From Streptomyces litmocidini (GTDB taxonomy: Bacteria; Actinomycetota; Actinomycetes; Streptomycetales; Streptomycetaceae): a stretch of 64,000 nucleotides of DNA. Positions 1 to 8,561 of this stretch are shown here, one piece after another. The stretch covers positions 291,332-355,331 of the forward strand of contig NZ_BMTQ01000008.1 of assembly GCF_014649755.1 (NCBI RefSeq), in the 5' to 3' direction. Numbering within the stretch: the stretch's first letter is position 1; each line of letters starts with the position of its first letter. A program made the translations under genes and the position numbers. The notes beneath the pieces are model-generated. The model had not been told where the DNA came from and made no database searches. It was given only the letters and a program-made list of their open reading frames with translations.

Positions 1-72
1 CAGCGGAGAACTCACCGCGGCGGGCTGACGCCGAGGCCCCGCGCACGGCGCTCGGCGCGGGCCGCGGGGCCG

Positions 73-103
73 GGCCTCGCCCGTCCGCCCGACGGGCGGG
101 GCC
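73..103 (-). terminator. Hairpin terminator after DHA2 exporter
   Basis: A 13-bp stem (73-85 with 91-103, one G-T pair) encloses a 5-base loop. It lies about 45 bases beyond the stop codon of the exporter that is read leftwards. There is no clear T-run, as is common in Streptomyces. Confidence 0.55.
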
Positions 104-149
104 ACCGCGGACGGACCCCGTGCTCCGGGCCCCGGTGCGCCGGCCGGCG

Positions 150-1664
150 TCAGAGGGCGGGCGACGGGGCGGTCTTGTCCGTGGTGCCGCCCTCCTCCCG
201 GGCCTCCGCCCCGGCGGGCGGCTGCGGGGCGGGCGGGGTGCGGACCAGCAGCGCGACCAACACGGTCAGTCCGCCGATCACGGCGCCGACGCCGAAACCC
301 CACCGGATGCCCGTCGCCAGGGCTCCGGTGCCGTCGGCGCCGCCGGCCGCCGCCGTGGCGGCGTGTGCCGACATGACGCTGATGACCAGGGCGGTGCCGG
401 CGGCGGCCGCGACCTGCTGGAGCGAGCCCAGGACGGCGGAGCCGTGGGGGTAGAGGTGCGGTGGCAGTACGGACAGGCCCGAGGTGAAGACGGGGGTGAA
501 CACGAACGCCATGCCGGCGCTCAGGGCCACGTGGAGGGCGAGGACCAGCCACGGCGAGGTCTGTTCGCCCGTCAGGGCGAACAGGGCGAGACAGGCGGCT
601 GTGAGGGCCGCTCCGGGAACGACCAGGCGCGGTGCGCCGAGCCGGTCGTAGAGCTTGCCGACCTGCGGTCCGAGCAGGCCCATGGTCAGGCCGCCGGGGA
701 TGAGGAGCAGCCCGGTCTGCAGCGAGGTCAGGCCGGCCACCTCCTGCAGGTAGATCGGCAGCAGGATGAACCCGCCCATGAGGGCCATGAACGACAGGCA
801 CATCAGGGCGAGCGCCACGGAGAAGTGCCGGTACGTCAAGGTGCGGAGGTCCAGCAGCGGTGTGGACGAGCGCTGCAGCGCCAGCTGGCGCCACACGAAC
901 AGGCCCACCAGCACGCCGCCGGTCACGGCCGTGACCACCGGGGGCACGGGGGCCTGGGCCGAGCCCTCGGCGCCGAGCCCGCTCAGGCCGTAGACGAGGG
1001 CGCCGAACCCCGTCGCCGCCAGGGGGACGGACAGCCAGTCGATGGGGCCGGCCTGCGGCTCGCCGATGTTGACCAGTTGGCGCCGGCCGAGGAGGGCCAT
1101 GGCTCCGGCGATGGGCAGCACGGCCAGGAACAGCAGGCGCCACGTCCCCAGTTGCAGCAGCACGCCGGAGGCCGCGGGGCCGAGGGCGGGGGCGACGGAG
1201 ATGACGAGGGTGATGTTGCCCATGACCCGGCCGCGGTCGTGCGGGGGCACGAGGGTCATCAGCGTCGTCATGAGCAGCGGCATCATGACGGCGGTGCCAC
1301 TGGCCTGGACGACACGGGCGGCCAGCAGCACGGGGAAGGCGGGCGCGGCCGCGGCCAGAGCGGTGCCGGCGAGGAAGAGCGCCATGGCGAGGCCGAAGGC
1401 GGTCCGGGTCGTCACCCGCTGGAGGAACCACCCCGTCACCGGGATGACGACGGCCATGGTGAGCATGAAGGAGGTGGACAGCCATCCCGCGGCCGCCGCG
1501 GTGACCTGGAATTCGCGCATGAGCCGCGGGATCGCGTTGACCATGATCGTCTCGTTGAGGAGGACGACGAAGGTGGACAGCACGAGGATCCGCAGCACGG
1601 CGGTGACGCGGGCGGCGGGGAGCGTGGGTGGCGCGTGGGGTGCGAGCATGGTGCCTTCCGTCAT
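150..1664 (-). CDS. MFS transporter, DHA2 (EmrB/QacA-like) drug exporter
   Basis: 504-residue integral membrane protein of the 14-helix DHA2 drug:H+ antiporter family. Visible features are a first helix with NETIMVNAIP (the family's motif D1 region, normally with D/N-x-T), a GWLSTSF turn, an R-P/G-R style loop at DRGRVMGN, and the helix 5 antiporter motif ALGPAASGVL. Many Ala/Val/Leu stretches give about fourteen helices, and the tail is hydrophilic. The ATG at 1664 has a GGAGG Shine-Dalgarno sequence eight bases upstream. No regulator is adjacent, so the substrate cannot be deduced. It probably confers efflux of a toxic small molecule. Confidence 0.85.
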   Translation of the reverse strand: MTEGTMLAPHAPPTLPAARVTAVLRILVLSTFVVLLNETIMVNAIPRLMREFQVTAAAAGWLSTSFMLTMAVVIPVTGWFLQRVTTRTAFGLAMALFLAGTALAAAAPAFPVLLAARVVQASGTAVMMPLLMTTLMTLVPPHDRGRVMGNITLVISVAPALGPAASGVLLQLGTWRLLFLAVLPIAGAMALLGRRQLVNIGEPQAGPIDWLSVPLAATGFGALVYGLSGLGAEGSAQAPVPPVVTAVTGGVLVGLFVWRQLALQRSSTPLLDLRTLTYRHFSVALALMCLSFMALMGGFILLPIYLQEVAGLTSLQTGLLLIPGGLTMGLLGPQVGKLYDRLGAPRLVVPGAALTAACLALFALTGEQTSPWLVLALHVALSAGMAFVFTPVFTSGLSVLPPHLYPHGSAVLGSLQQVAAAAGTALVISVMSAHAATAAAGGADGTGALATGIRWGFGVGAVIGGLTVLVALLVRTPPAPQPPAGAEAREEGGTTDKTAPSPAL

Positions 1665-1850
1665 GTGAGTGTCCTCCGCTCCGGGCGGGTCACACCGACA
1701 GACCGCGACGCCGGGAAGAACTCATCGGTGTTTCCCCGATCCTTCCGGCGCCACCGCCGGGGCTCAACCCAATTACGGCACGGCCCCGGCCGCACGGGGA
1801 GAGGCCCGTCCCACGGGCTTCCGCGGCACCGGCCTCCCCGAACAGCACTC

Positions 1851-2357
1851 TTAGTAGCCGGTCGTGCCGTCGAGCATCTCGCGCAGGATGTCCAGGTGGC
1901 CGTTGTGACGGGCCGTCTCCTCGGTGAGGTGGAGGAGGATCCAGCGGAGGTCGACGTGGAGGCCGTCGCGGACGGGTCGCCTGGCCCGCTCGTCCAGGTC
2001 GTGCCGGGCGACCAGTTCGCGGTGGCGGGCGCTCTGTTCGGCGTATTCGTCGAGCAGGTGCGGGAGCGGGAAGTCGACGGCGATCCGCATCTCGCGGTCG
2101 GGGTCCTCCTCGGTCCAGGGGCCCCGGTCCTCCTCGCCGAGGAAGACCACCCGGAACCAGTGGTACTCGACCCAGCGGAGGTGGTTGATCACCCCGCTCA
2201 GGGTCATCAGCGGTGAGCCCGGCAGGAGCGCCTTGCGGGCGTTCTCCGCCGACACTCCCTCGCACTTGGCGCGGGCGGTGTCACGGGCGTAGTCGAGGAA
2301 CGTGGTGAGCTGGGTGCGCTCGTCCCACGCGGGCGGCGTGTCTTCGGTTCTGGTCAT
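1851..2357 (-). CDS. DinB/DUF664 family protein
   Basis: 168-residue four-helix-bundle protein. The sequences INHLRWVEYHWF near residue 52 and TARHNGHLD near residue 150 supply the histidines that form the metal site of the DinB superfamily. Family members include mycothiol- or bacillithiol-dependent transferases, and actinobacterial DUF664 proteins are presumed thiol S-transferases or detoxification enzymes. The ATG at 2357 is chosen; a GTG at 2372 would add five residues, and neither has a good Shine-Dalgarno sequence. The gene is divergent from the methyltransferase that follows. The substrate is unknown. Confidence 0.75.
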   Translation of the reverse strand: MTRTEDTPPAWDERTQLTTFLDYARDTARAKCEGVSAENARKALLPGSPLMTLSGVINHLRWVEYHWFRVVFLGEEDRGPWTEEDPDREMRIAVDFPLPHLLDEYAEQSARHRELVARHDLDERARRPVRDGLHVDLRWILLHLTEETARHNGHLDILREMLDGTTGY

Positions 2358-2459
2358 CGTGCGAAGCGTCACCGATCACCACGGCCGGTGTCGAGGGGAT
2401 TATCGTGCTGGTCGACCGGCCCCGGGACCAATGATCGGACCGGCTGTAGGGTCCTGCCC

Positions 2460-3089
2460 GTGGCGCATCATCGGGACGAGACCAGGGCGGCCTACGACGG
2501 AGTCGTCGAGTTGTACGCATCGCTGTTCGCGAACCGGCTGGAGACACGGCCGTTCGCCCGGGCCATGATCGGCACCTTCGCCGAACTGGTGCGCGCGACG
2601 GGCAACCCGCGGGCAGCGGACGTCGGGTGCGGGCCCGGACATCTGACGGCCATGCTGCACGAGCTGGGCCTGGACGCCTTCGGGCTCGACCTCTCCCCCG
2701 GCATGGTCGACCACGCCCGGCGGGCCCATCCGGCGCTGTGCTTCCAGGAGGCGCGGATGGAGTCCCTGCCGATCGAGGACGGCGCGCTCGGCGGCGTACT
2801 GGCCCACTACTCGACGATCCACACCCCTCCGGGAGAACTGCCGGAGCTGCTCGCCGAGCAGGTACGCGTCCTGGCGCCGGGCGGTCTGCTCCTCGTCTCC
2901 TTCTTCGGGACCGACGGACCGGAGCCGGTCCGGTTCGACCACAAGGTGGCGCCCGCCTACAGCTGGCCGGCGGACCACCTCGCCGAACTGCTGGCCGGTG
3001 CCGGGCTCGTTCCCTTCGCCCGGTTGCTCCACGATCCGGCCACCGAACGGGGCTTCCTCGACGCCCACCTGCTGGCCCGCCGTCCGTAG
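2460..3089 (+). CDS. Class I SAM-dependent methyltransferase
   Basis: 209-residue protein with the Rossmann motif I AADVGCGPGHLTAML near residue 47, acidic loop motif FGLDLSPGM, and motif IV region LAHYSTIH, all typical of small-molecule methyltransferases of the Methyltransf_11/25 type. The GTG at 2460 is preferred because similarity starts at DETRAAYDGV, directly after it; the frame stays open further upstream but that stretch looks non-coding. Its substrate cannot be inferred. It is divergent from the DinB gene and ends just before the transposase remnant. Confidence 0.8.
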   Translation: MAHHRDETRAAYDGVVELYASLFANRLETRPFARAMIGTFAELVRATGNPRAADVGCGPGHLTAMLHELGLDAFGLDLSPGMVDHARRAHPALCFQEARMESLPIEDGALGGVLAHYSTIHTPPGELPELLAEQVRVLAPGGLLLVSFFGTDGPEPVRFDHKVAPAYSWPADHLAELLAGAGLVPFARLLHDPATERGFLDAHLLARRP

Positions 3090-3109
3090 GCGCCCGGCCG
3101 TACCCGCCA

Positions 3110-3439
3110 GGTGCCGGCGCGCCCCGGACTTCCCGGTCCAGCTCGGCGAGCAACTTCCCGCACTCCTCGGCCCGGTGGCGACGGTGCGGGGTTCCGGTCA
3201 CCTCGCCGGTGGCGACCTCCAGAGCGGCGGACAGGGCGGTGGTGCCGGCCCGGACGTGGTCGGCGGCGCGGCCGCGGACCGAGCGTCCGCCCGCCCCCGG
3301 GACGCGGTCGACTGCGACGGGCCCGGCTCCTTCGCCATCGACCGCGTCGGCCGATGGGTCGCCGCACCCGCTCCCGGAGCGCGGCCCGTTCCTCGCCGGA
3401 CGGGATCGACTCGGCCTTCGGCCGCCCGGTACGTGCCAC
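3110..3439 (-). pseudogene. IS630-family transposase remnant
   Basis: Two pieces of an IS630/Tc1 transposase are collapsed together on the minus strand. From 3439 the peptide MARTGRPKAESIPSGEER matches the start of the family's N-terminal helix-turn-helix. In another frame, from about 3345, VDGEGAGPVAVDR corresponds to the usual catalytic-core segment VDEKSQIQALDR, followed by HVRAGTTALSAALEVATGEV and the RHRAEECGKLLAEL helix. The middle of the protein and its C-terminus are gone and the frames differ by one base, so it cannot be active. No terminal inverted repeats remain visible. Confidence 0.7.
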
Positions 3440-3482
3440 GGACCAAGCCCACGCGTCCGAACAGAATTCCCGGCTCAGAAGG

Positions 3483-4379
3483 CTAGGGCACGACGGCGGC
3501 CGCGTGGTCGACGCGGTCGCGCGTGCGTGCCGCGTCGACGCTCGGTGGTGCGCCGAACTGGCGCTTGTACTCGCGGCTGAACTGCGAGGGACTGTCGTAC
3601 CCCACCCGGTGGCCGACGCCGGTCACGTCGTGCGGGCGGTTGGCCAGCAGGAGCCGCGCCGCCTGCAGTCGGATCTGCTTCTGGAACTGGATCGGGCTCA
3701 TCGCCGTCACCGACTGGAAGTTCCGGTGGAACGCGGAGACGCTCATCCCGGAGGAACGCGCCAGGTCCTCGACCCGGAAGGACTCGGCGTAGTGGTCCCG
3801 GATCCAGTCGACCGCCCGGCTGACGTGGTGCAGGCTGCTGTCCGCGAGGCCCAGTTGGCGGACCGATTCGCCCTGCTCCCCCGTCATCAGCAGCCACAGG
3901 ATCTCCCGCTTGACCAGGGGGACCAGCACCCGGCGGTCACGCGGCCGGTCCAGGAGGCGGAGCAGGCGGACGATCGCGTCGATCAGTTCCGCCGGCGCCT
4001 CGCTGACCATGATCCCCGGCCGGGGCGACCCGGCCGGTCGCGGCAGGTCGCCCGGCCCGGCCCTGAGCATCAACTCGGCGATGACGGAGGGCTCCAGCGT
4101 CATCCCGAAACCGAGTTCCCGCCCGCCGGGCGCGACGCGTCCGGTCACCGGCAGGTCGGCCGAGGTGACCAGGTACTGGCCGACCCCGTACTCGTACACC
4201 CGCTCGCCGAGCGCGAGCCGTTTGCCGCCCTGCGCGATGACGGCCAGCATCACGCCGGACATCGAGTACTCCGGTTCGGCGCCCGGGTCGGCGCGGCAGA
4301 TCCGGACGCCGTCGATGGCCGTGGTCCGGTCAGGTCGCGCGTGCCGCTCCAGCAGGTCGCGCAGCTCGTCGAGGGACAT
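3483..4379 (-). CDS. AraC family transcriptional regulator
   Basis: 298-residue regulator. Residues 1-185 form the AraC_N-type cupin-like sensor (segments CRADPGAEPEYSMSGVM and YGVGQYLVTSADLPV), as in the YqhC-like group. Residues about 190-285 hold two helix-turn-helix units: RVEDLARSSGMSVSAFHRNF and the highly conserved VTGVGHRVGYDSPSQFSREY. It is divergent from the hydrolase at 4643 across a 263-base gap. This arrangement suggests that it controls that gene, probably in response to an aldehyde or similar small molecule, but the inducer is not visible from sequence. Confidence 0.88.
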   Translation of the reverse strand: MSLDELRDLLERHARPDRTTAIDGVRICRADPGAEPEYSMSGVMLAVIAQGGKRLALGERVYEYGVGQYLVTSADLPVTGRVAPGGRELGFGMTLEPSVIAELMLRAGPGDLPRPAGSPRPGIMVSEAPAELIDAIVRLLRLLDRPRDRRVLVPLVKREILWLLMTGEQGESVRQLGLADSSLHHVSRAVDWIRDHYAESFRVEDLARSSGMSVSAFHRNFQSVTAMSPIQFQKQIRLQAARLLLANRPHDVTGVGHRVGYDSPSQFSREYKRQFGAPPSVDAARTRDRVDHAAAVVP

Positions 4380-4642
4380 GCGCCCATCCCATCACGGACG
4401 GACACGTTCCTCCCCCGGGGAGAGAGGATCGTGCAAGGACGCGCGAAGATCGTGCGGGTGCCCCGCCGGCCTCGGGGACCCCGGTGCAGCCGTTCGCACC
4501 GACAACGGTCACGGTCCGGGCGGGAGCGTGCCGACCCGGAGCCCCGGACCGCACGCGTCCAGCCGATGCGGCCGGGGCGGACTGCTCCGCCCTCGGTGAA
4601 CACCGTCCCGAGCGGGCGCAACGGTCGTTACCGTCCGGTCGT

Positions 4643-5368
4643 ATGACGACGATCACGACCCGTACGGTCGAATACCCGGCCGACAACCTGACGATGATCG
4701 GACACCTCGCGCTCCCCGCCGGTGCCGGGCGCCGGCCCGCGGTCCTGATCGGCCCCGAGGGGATGGGGCTCAGCGACGTCGAGCGCCGCCGGGCCGAGGC
4801 CCTGGCCGAGCTGGGGTACGTGGCGCTGGCCTTCGACCTCCACGGCGGACGCTACGTGGAAGACCCGGAGGAGATGGTGGCCCGTTGCCTGCCGCTGCTC
4901 GCCGACCCCGACCGGATGCGGGGGATCGGTCACGCGGCGCTCGACGTGTTACGTGCCGAACCACGGGCCGACCCCGACCGGACCGCCGCCGTCGGCTACG
5001 GCACCGGGGGCGCGGTCGCGCTGGAGCTCGGTCGCGCCGGCGTCGACCTGCGCGCGATCGGGACGGTCAACGCACTGACCACGGGCCGGCCGGGCGAGGC
5101 GGCACGCATTCGCTGCCCGGTATGGGCCGGGGTCGGGTCGGAAGACCCGATCATGCCGCCCGCGCAACGGGACGCGTTCGCCGCAGAGATGCAGGCCGCG
5201 GGCGTCGACTGGCGCCTCGTGGTCTACGGAGGAGCCCTTCACGCCTTCCACCACCCGCCGGTCGACCACGCCGCGCCTCCCGGCGTCGGCCACCACCCGC
5301 GGCACGCACAGCGAGCCTGGCGTGACATCGTCGCCCTGCTCGCCGAGTGCCTGCCCGTCACGGATTGA
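4643..5368 (+). CDS. Dienelactone-hydrolase-family protein lacking the nucleophile
   Basis: 241-residue alpha/beta-hydrolase of the dienelactone hydrolase (DLH) family. The fold signature is clear: VLIGPEGMGLSD oxyanion region, ALAFDLHGGRY, GSEDPIMPP with catalytic Asp168, and ALHAFHHPP with His200/His203. The nucleophile elbow, normally G-x-C-x-G-G, reads GYGTGG (residues 118-123), so Gly120 stands where Cys or Ser should be. It is either a non-hydrolytic member or has a displaced mechanism. The ATG at 4643 is the first start after the divergent promoter region; the frame is open further upstream without similarity. Confidence 0.82.
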   Translation: MTTITTRTVEYPADNLTMIGHLALPAGAGRRPAVLIGPEGMGLSDVERRRAEALAELGYVALAFDLHGGRYVEDPEEMVARCLPLLADPDRMRGIGHAALDVLRAEPRADPDRTAAVGYGTGGAVALELGRAGVDLRAIGTVNALTTGRPGEAARIRCPVWAGVGSEDPIMPPAQRDAFAAEMQAAGVDWRLVVYGGALHAFHHPPVDHAAPPGVGHHPRHAQRAWRDIVALLAECLPVTD

Positions 5369-5555
5369 TCCGACGGCCTCGGAGCGCTCGGCCCGGGCCG
5401 GCTCCTCCCGGACGAACACTCGGGTCACCACCTACCGGGACGGCCTCCTGGAAGGACTACGCGTCCGGCGACCACACGCGCTGAACGGCCCCCTTGAACT
5501 ACGCGCCGGGCGAAAGACCACACCGCTCGGCTGTCCTCACCCCACAGTGGTGACC

Positions 5556-6317
5556 ATGCTGAACCGAGTAGCCGTCCTGTCCGACATCCACGGAGTCCTG
5601 CCGGCCCTGGAGGCAGTGCTCGCCGAACCAGACGTCGGCACCGCCGATCACATCGTGCTCACCGGCGACATCACCGCCGGCCCGCAACCGGCCCAGGTTC
5701 TCGACCTGCTGACCGGCCTCGGCGACCGCGTCGTCTGGATCAGCGGCAACGCCGACCGCGAACTCCTCGAATACCGCCGGGGGCAACGCGACACGATCCC
5801 CGACCCGATCGGCCCCTGGGCAGCCGAACAGCTCCGCGAGGACCACCTCGATCTTCTCGGCTCGCTTCCACGATCACTCTCCCTGTCCGTGAACGGGCTG
5901 GGAAAGGTGCTGTTCTGCCACGCCACCCCTCGCGACGACGAGGAGGTCGTCCTCGTCGACTCCCGCCTGGACCGCTGGACGGAGGTCTTCCACGGACTCG
6001 ATGCCGACATCCGCACCGTGGTCTGCGGTCACACCCACATGCCGTTCGTCCGCCTCGCCCACGGCCGACTCGTAGTCAACCCCGGCAGCATCGGCATGCC
6101 CTACGGACGAACCGGGGCGCACTGGGCCCTGCTGGGCCCGGGTGTCGAACTCCGCACCACGCACTTCGACCTCCAAGCCGCAGCCGCCCGGCTCAGCCAG
6201 GACTCGTCCTACCCCGGCATCACCGAGTGGGCCGACCACTTCCTGCACGCTCGCGCGACCGACGCCGACGCCCTCGCCGCCTTCGCCCCACGGGACGGAC
6301 GCGACCACGCACCGTGA
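5556..6317 (+). CDS. Metallophosphoesterase (YfcE/calcineurin-like)
   Basis: 253-residue phosphodiesterase-like protein. All five metal-binding blocks are present: LSDIHG (D-x-H, residues 8-13), LTGDIT (GD), ISGNADRE (GN-x-D/E), FCHATP, and VVCGHTHMPF (GH-x-H near residue 160), followed by VVNPGSIGMPYG typical of the YfcE/MJ0936 branch. These enzymes hydrolyse phosphodiesters with Mn or Ni; the natural substrate is unknown. The ATG at 5556 is chosen; two GTG codons lie six and nine bases upstream and could also serve. It is convergent with the PEBP gene across a shared hairpin. Confidence 0.85.
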   Translation: MLNRVAVLSDIHGVLPALEAVLAEPDVGTADHIVLTGDITAGPQPAQVLDLLTGLGDRVVWISGNADRELLEYRRGQRDTIPDPIGPWAAEQLREDHLDLLGSLPRSLSLSVNGLGKVLFCHATPRDDEEVVLVDSRLDRWTEVFHGLDADIRTVVCGHTHMPFVRLAHGRLVVNPGSIGMPYGRTGAHWALLGPGVELRTTHFDLQAAAARLSQDSSYPGITEWADHFLHARATDADALAAFAPRDGRDHAP

Positions 6318-6402
6318 CGCCCGCTCCCCGTCCACGACGACGGGCAGCCGAACACCGACTGCACGACCGACGGCGCCTGCCGGTCCCGAGGTCGCCCACG
6401 AA

Positions 6403-6430
6403 GCCCGCGGGCCGCCCCCGTCCCGCGGGC
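6403..6430. terminator. Bidirectional hairpin between convergent genes
   Basis: A perfect 9-bp stem (6403-6411 with 6422-6430) with a 10-base loop fills the gap between the phosphoesterase stop (6317) and the PEBP stop (6433). It can serve both strands. Confidence 0.5.
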
Positions 6431-6432
6431 GC

Positions 6433-6972
6433 CTACTCCCCCGCGGCCTCGTACGTGGCGATCAGCCGCCCGCGGGCGATGGCGTGGAACCGCAGGTGGA
6501 AACCGACGAGTGCCGGGGACGCGTCCGCGTCCGGCCCCAGCTCCTCCCGGCCCACGGCGTGGACGGTGAACACATAGCGGTGCGGACCGTCCCCCGGCGG
6601 CGGCGCGGCTCCGCCGAAGTCCCTGCTGCCGTAGTCGTTCCGGGCCTGCAGGGCGCCCGCGGGCAGCCCTTCGAAGGTCCCCGTCCCGGCCCCGGCCGGG
6701 AGTTCGGTGACGTCCGCCGGGATGTCGAAGACCGTCCAGTGCCAGAACCCGCTGCCGGTCGGCGCGTCCGGGTCGTAGCAGGTGACCGCGTAGCCACGGG
6801 TGCCCCTCGGCCCTGCCGACCAGCTGAGCTGCGGTGAGGAGTTCCCCCTCGCGTACACCTGCGCGTCCGGCAGGACCCCACCGTCCGTCAGGTCCTTGCT
6901 GCTGACCACCAGCTCGGGCAGCGGCGGGTGGAAATCGTGCGGCAGCGGACGTCGCTTCGTCGGATCGCTCAT
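6433..6972 (-). CDS. YbhB/YbcL family (PEBP) protein
   Basis: 179-residue cytoplasmic member of the phosphatidylethanolamine-binding protein family, with no signal peptide. Diagnostic blocks are NSSPQLSWS, the anion-pocket motif CYDPDAPTGSGFWHW near residue 66-80, NDYGSRDFGG, and GPHRYVFTVHAV. Bacterial members are of largely unknown function; some eukaryotic homologues inhibit kinases or proteases. The ATG at 6972 has an AGGGATCAGGA ribosome-binding stretch immediately upstream. It stands alone. Confidence 0.88.
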   Translation of the reverse strand: MSDPTKRRPLPHDFHPPLPELVVSSKDLTDGGVLPDAQVYARGNSSPQLSWSAGPRGTRGYAVTCYDPDAPTGSGFWHWTVFDIPADVTELPAGAGTGTFEGLPAGALQARNDYGSRDFGGAAPPPGDGPHRYVFTVHAVGREELGPDADASPALVGFHLRFHAIARGRLIATYEAAGE

Positions 6973-7130
6973 TCCTGATCCCTTTTCGTGCTCTCGATGG
7001 AATCGCCCGAACGGGCATGATCAGCATCTGACCACGCACCGGGCGACGGCGACCCGCCGGCGAGAGGATCGGGCAAGGGGTCGCCACCTTTGTGAACGCG
7101 TCCCCTGATTCCCGCGACCGCGGAGAGGCG

Positions 7131-7775
7131 CTACGGCCGCTCCGGCGTACGGGGGCCGTGGCCGGGCTCGTCGGCGAGGGACGCGATGATCGTCCGGACC
7201 GTCTCCTCGGTGCTCCCCGGGTGCAGGAAGGCCAGCCGGGCGACGGTCTCGCCCTCCCAGACGCTGGGGGGTGACGAACGCGAGGCCGGAGGCGAGGAGG
7301 CGCCTGGACCACGCGTAGTAGTCCTCGGGCCGCCATCCGGTGCGGCGGATCAGGACGACCGTCGGCTCGGGCTCGCGGAGCAGGTGGAGGCCGTCGGTCG
7401 CCTCGACGGGGCGGGCGGTGTACCGGGCGATCTCGGCGCCCCGCGCCACGGCGTCCCGGTAGGCGCCGGTGCCGTGGACGGCGAGCGAGAACCAGAGGGG
7501 CAGGCCGCGCGGACGCCGCCGTCGGCGGAGGCCGTCGCGAGCGCCGCGGCGAGGGCCGGGCCGGTGAGCCGGTGGTCCGAGGTCGGTACGACGAGCGGTT
7601 CGACGCCGATGATCCGCAAGGTGTTGCCGACGGAGGAATGGACCTGGTCGCTGACGGCGATCCGGACGGGTGCCGTCGCGGTCAGGCCGAGGCGGTGCCT
7701 GCCGGTGTCGCGGGCCACGACCAGGGCGGAGAGGTGGCCGGCCGAACCGCCTCTGACGAAGCACCCTCCGGCGCC
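7131..7775 (-). pseudogene. PLP-dependent decarboxylase remnant
   Basis: Three collinear blocks of a group II pyridoxal-phosphate decarboxylase survive on the minus strand: GGSAGHLSALVVARD with SDQVHSSVGNTLRI (about 7775-7510), GLPLWFSLAVHGTGAYRDAV through LASGLAFVT (about 7500-7270), and SVWEGETVARLAFLHPGS to a TAG at 7131. The block that should carry the catalytic Lys is deleted near 7505, with a frame change. One extra C in the run at about 7267 causes a second frameshift; removing it restores VTPSVWEGET. The N-terminus is also missing and abuts the quinone-reductase fragment. Confidence 0.75.
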
Positions 7776-8218
7776 GTGGTCACCGACAGCAGTGCCCTCC
7801 TCCCTGCGAGGGTGCCTTCCCCGAAGCGCTCGCCGTACTTGGTGTCGCTGTGCTCACCGACGCCGTAGGCGAAGCGGTGGGTGAACACCCGGTCCACCCA
7901 GCCCTTGAGGATCGCGGGCATCGTGTACCACCAGAGCGGGAACTGGAAGATGACCGTGTCGGCCCGCAGCAGCTTCTCCTGCTCGGCCGCGACGTCCGGG
8001 GTGAGCGTCCCGGCCTCGAAGGCCTGGCCCGAGTCCAGGGCGACCTTCAGCGGGTTCGAGGCGGCGGGACCGTAGTCCGCCGCGTCCACGACCGCCTTCC
8101 AGTTCATCGCGTACAGGTCGCTCACCCGCACCTCGTGCCCGGCGGCCTCCAGGGTGGCGACCGCGAGGTCCTTCAGCGAGCCGTTGAGCGACTCGGGCTC
8201 CGGGTGGGCGCGGACGTG
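7776..8218 (-). pseudogene. Flavodoxin-fold NAD(P)H quinone reductase remnant
   Basis: About 147 residues of a Flavodoxin_2/NQO-type oxidoreductase: HPEPESLNGSL (FMN-phosphate loop), VRVSDLYAMNWKAVVDAADY, then IFQFPLWWYTMPAILKGWVD, and VFTHRFAYGVG. The normal first residues (M-K-x-L-L-V-x-A) are missing. The C-terminal third, which should follow LLSVTT with a G-G-P-x-x-x-Y segment, is replaced by sequence that belongs to the decarboxylase remnant in another frame. It is truncated at both ends and unlikely to be functional. Confidence 0.75.
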
Positions 8219-8521
8219 CGCGCCCGCACCCACGGGCGCAAGACGTACCGGCATCCGCTGGTCGGCCTGCTCGAACTGCACCACGAGAACTTCGCACCGC
8301 CCGACGGGGCGGGCATGGAACTGGCGGTGCTGTCCGCGACCCCCGGCACCCCGGCCGAGGACGGGCTGCGCCTCCTCGCGGGCCTGGACGCGGACAGCGC
8401 CCCCACGCGTCCTCCGGTCGACGTCCGGGTCCACGACCGATCGTCCGACGGCGCCCGCCCCCGCGTCGGGGCGCCTCCCCGGGGACGGTCCGCCGCCCGC
8501 GCGCACGCGGGGAGTGAGTAG
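8211..8521 (+). pseudogene. MmyB-type XRE regulator, C-terminal fragment
   Basis: The plus-strand peptide from about 8211 reads RKTYRHPLVGLLELHHENF, then MELAVLSATPGTPAEDGLRLLAGL, then a stop at 8519. This matches the end of the MmyB-like ligand-binding domain found after an XRE helix-turn-helix in many Streptomyces regulators. The helix-turn-helix and most of the ligand domain are absent; the fragment starts where the divergent quinone-reductase remnant loses its N-terminus. One deletion probably removed the intergenic region and both gene starts. Confidence 0.6.
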
Positions 8522-8561
8522 GCTCGGGGTGCCGCGCCGGGGGTCAGCAGAGGAGAGACAC

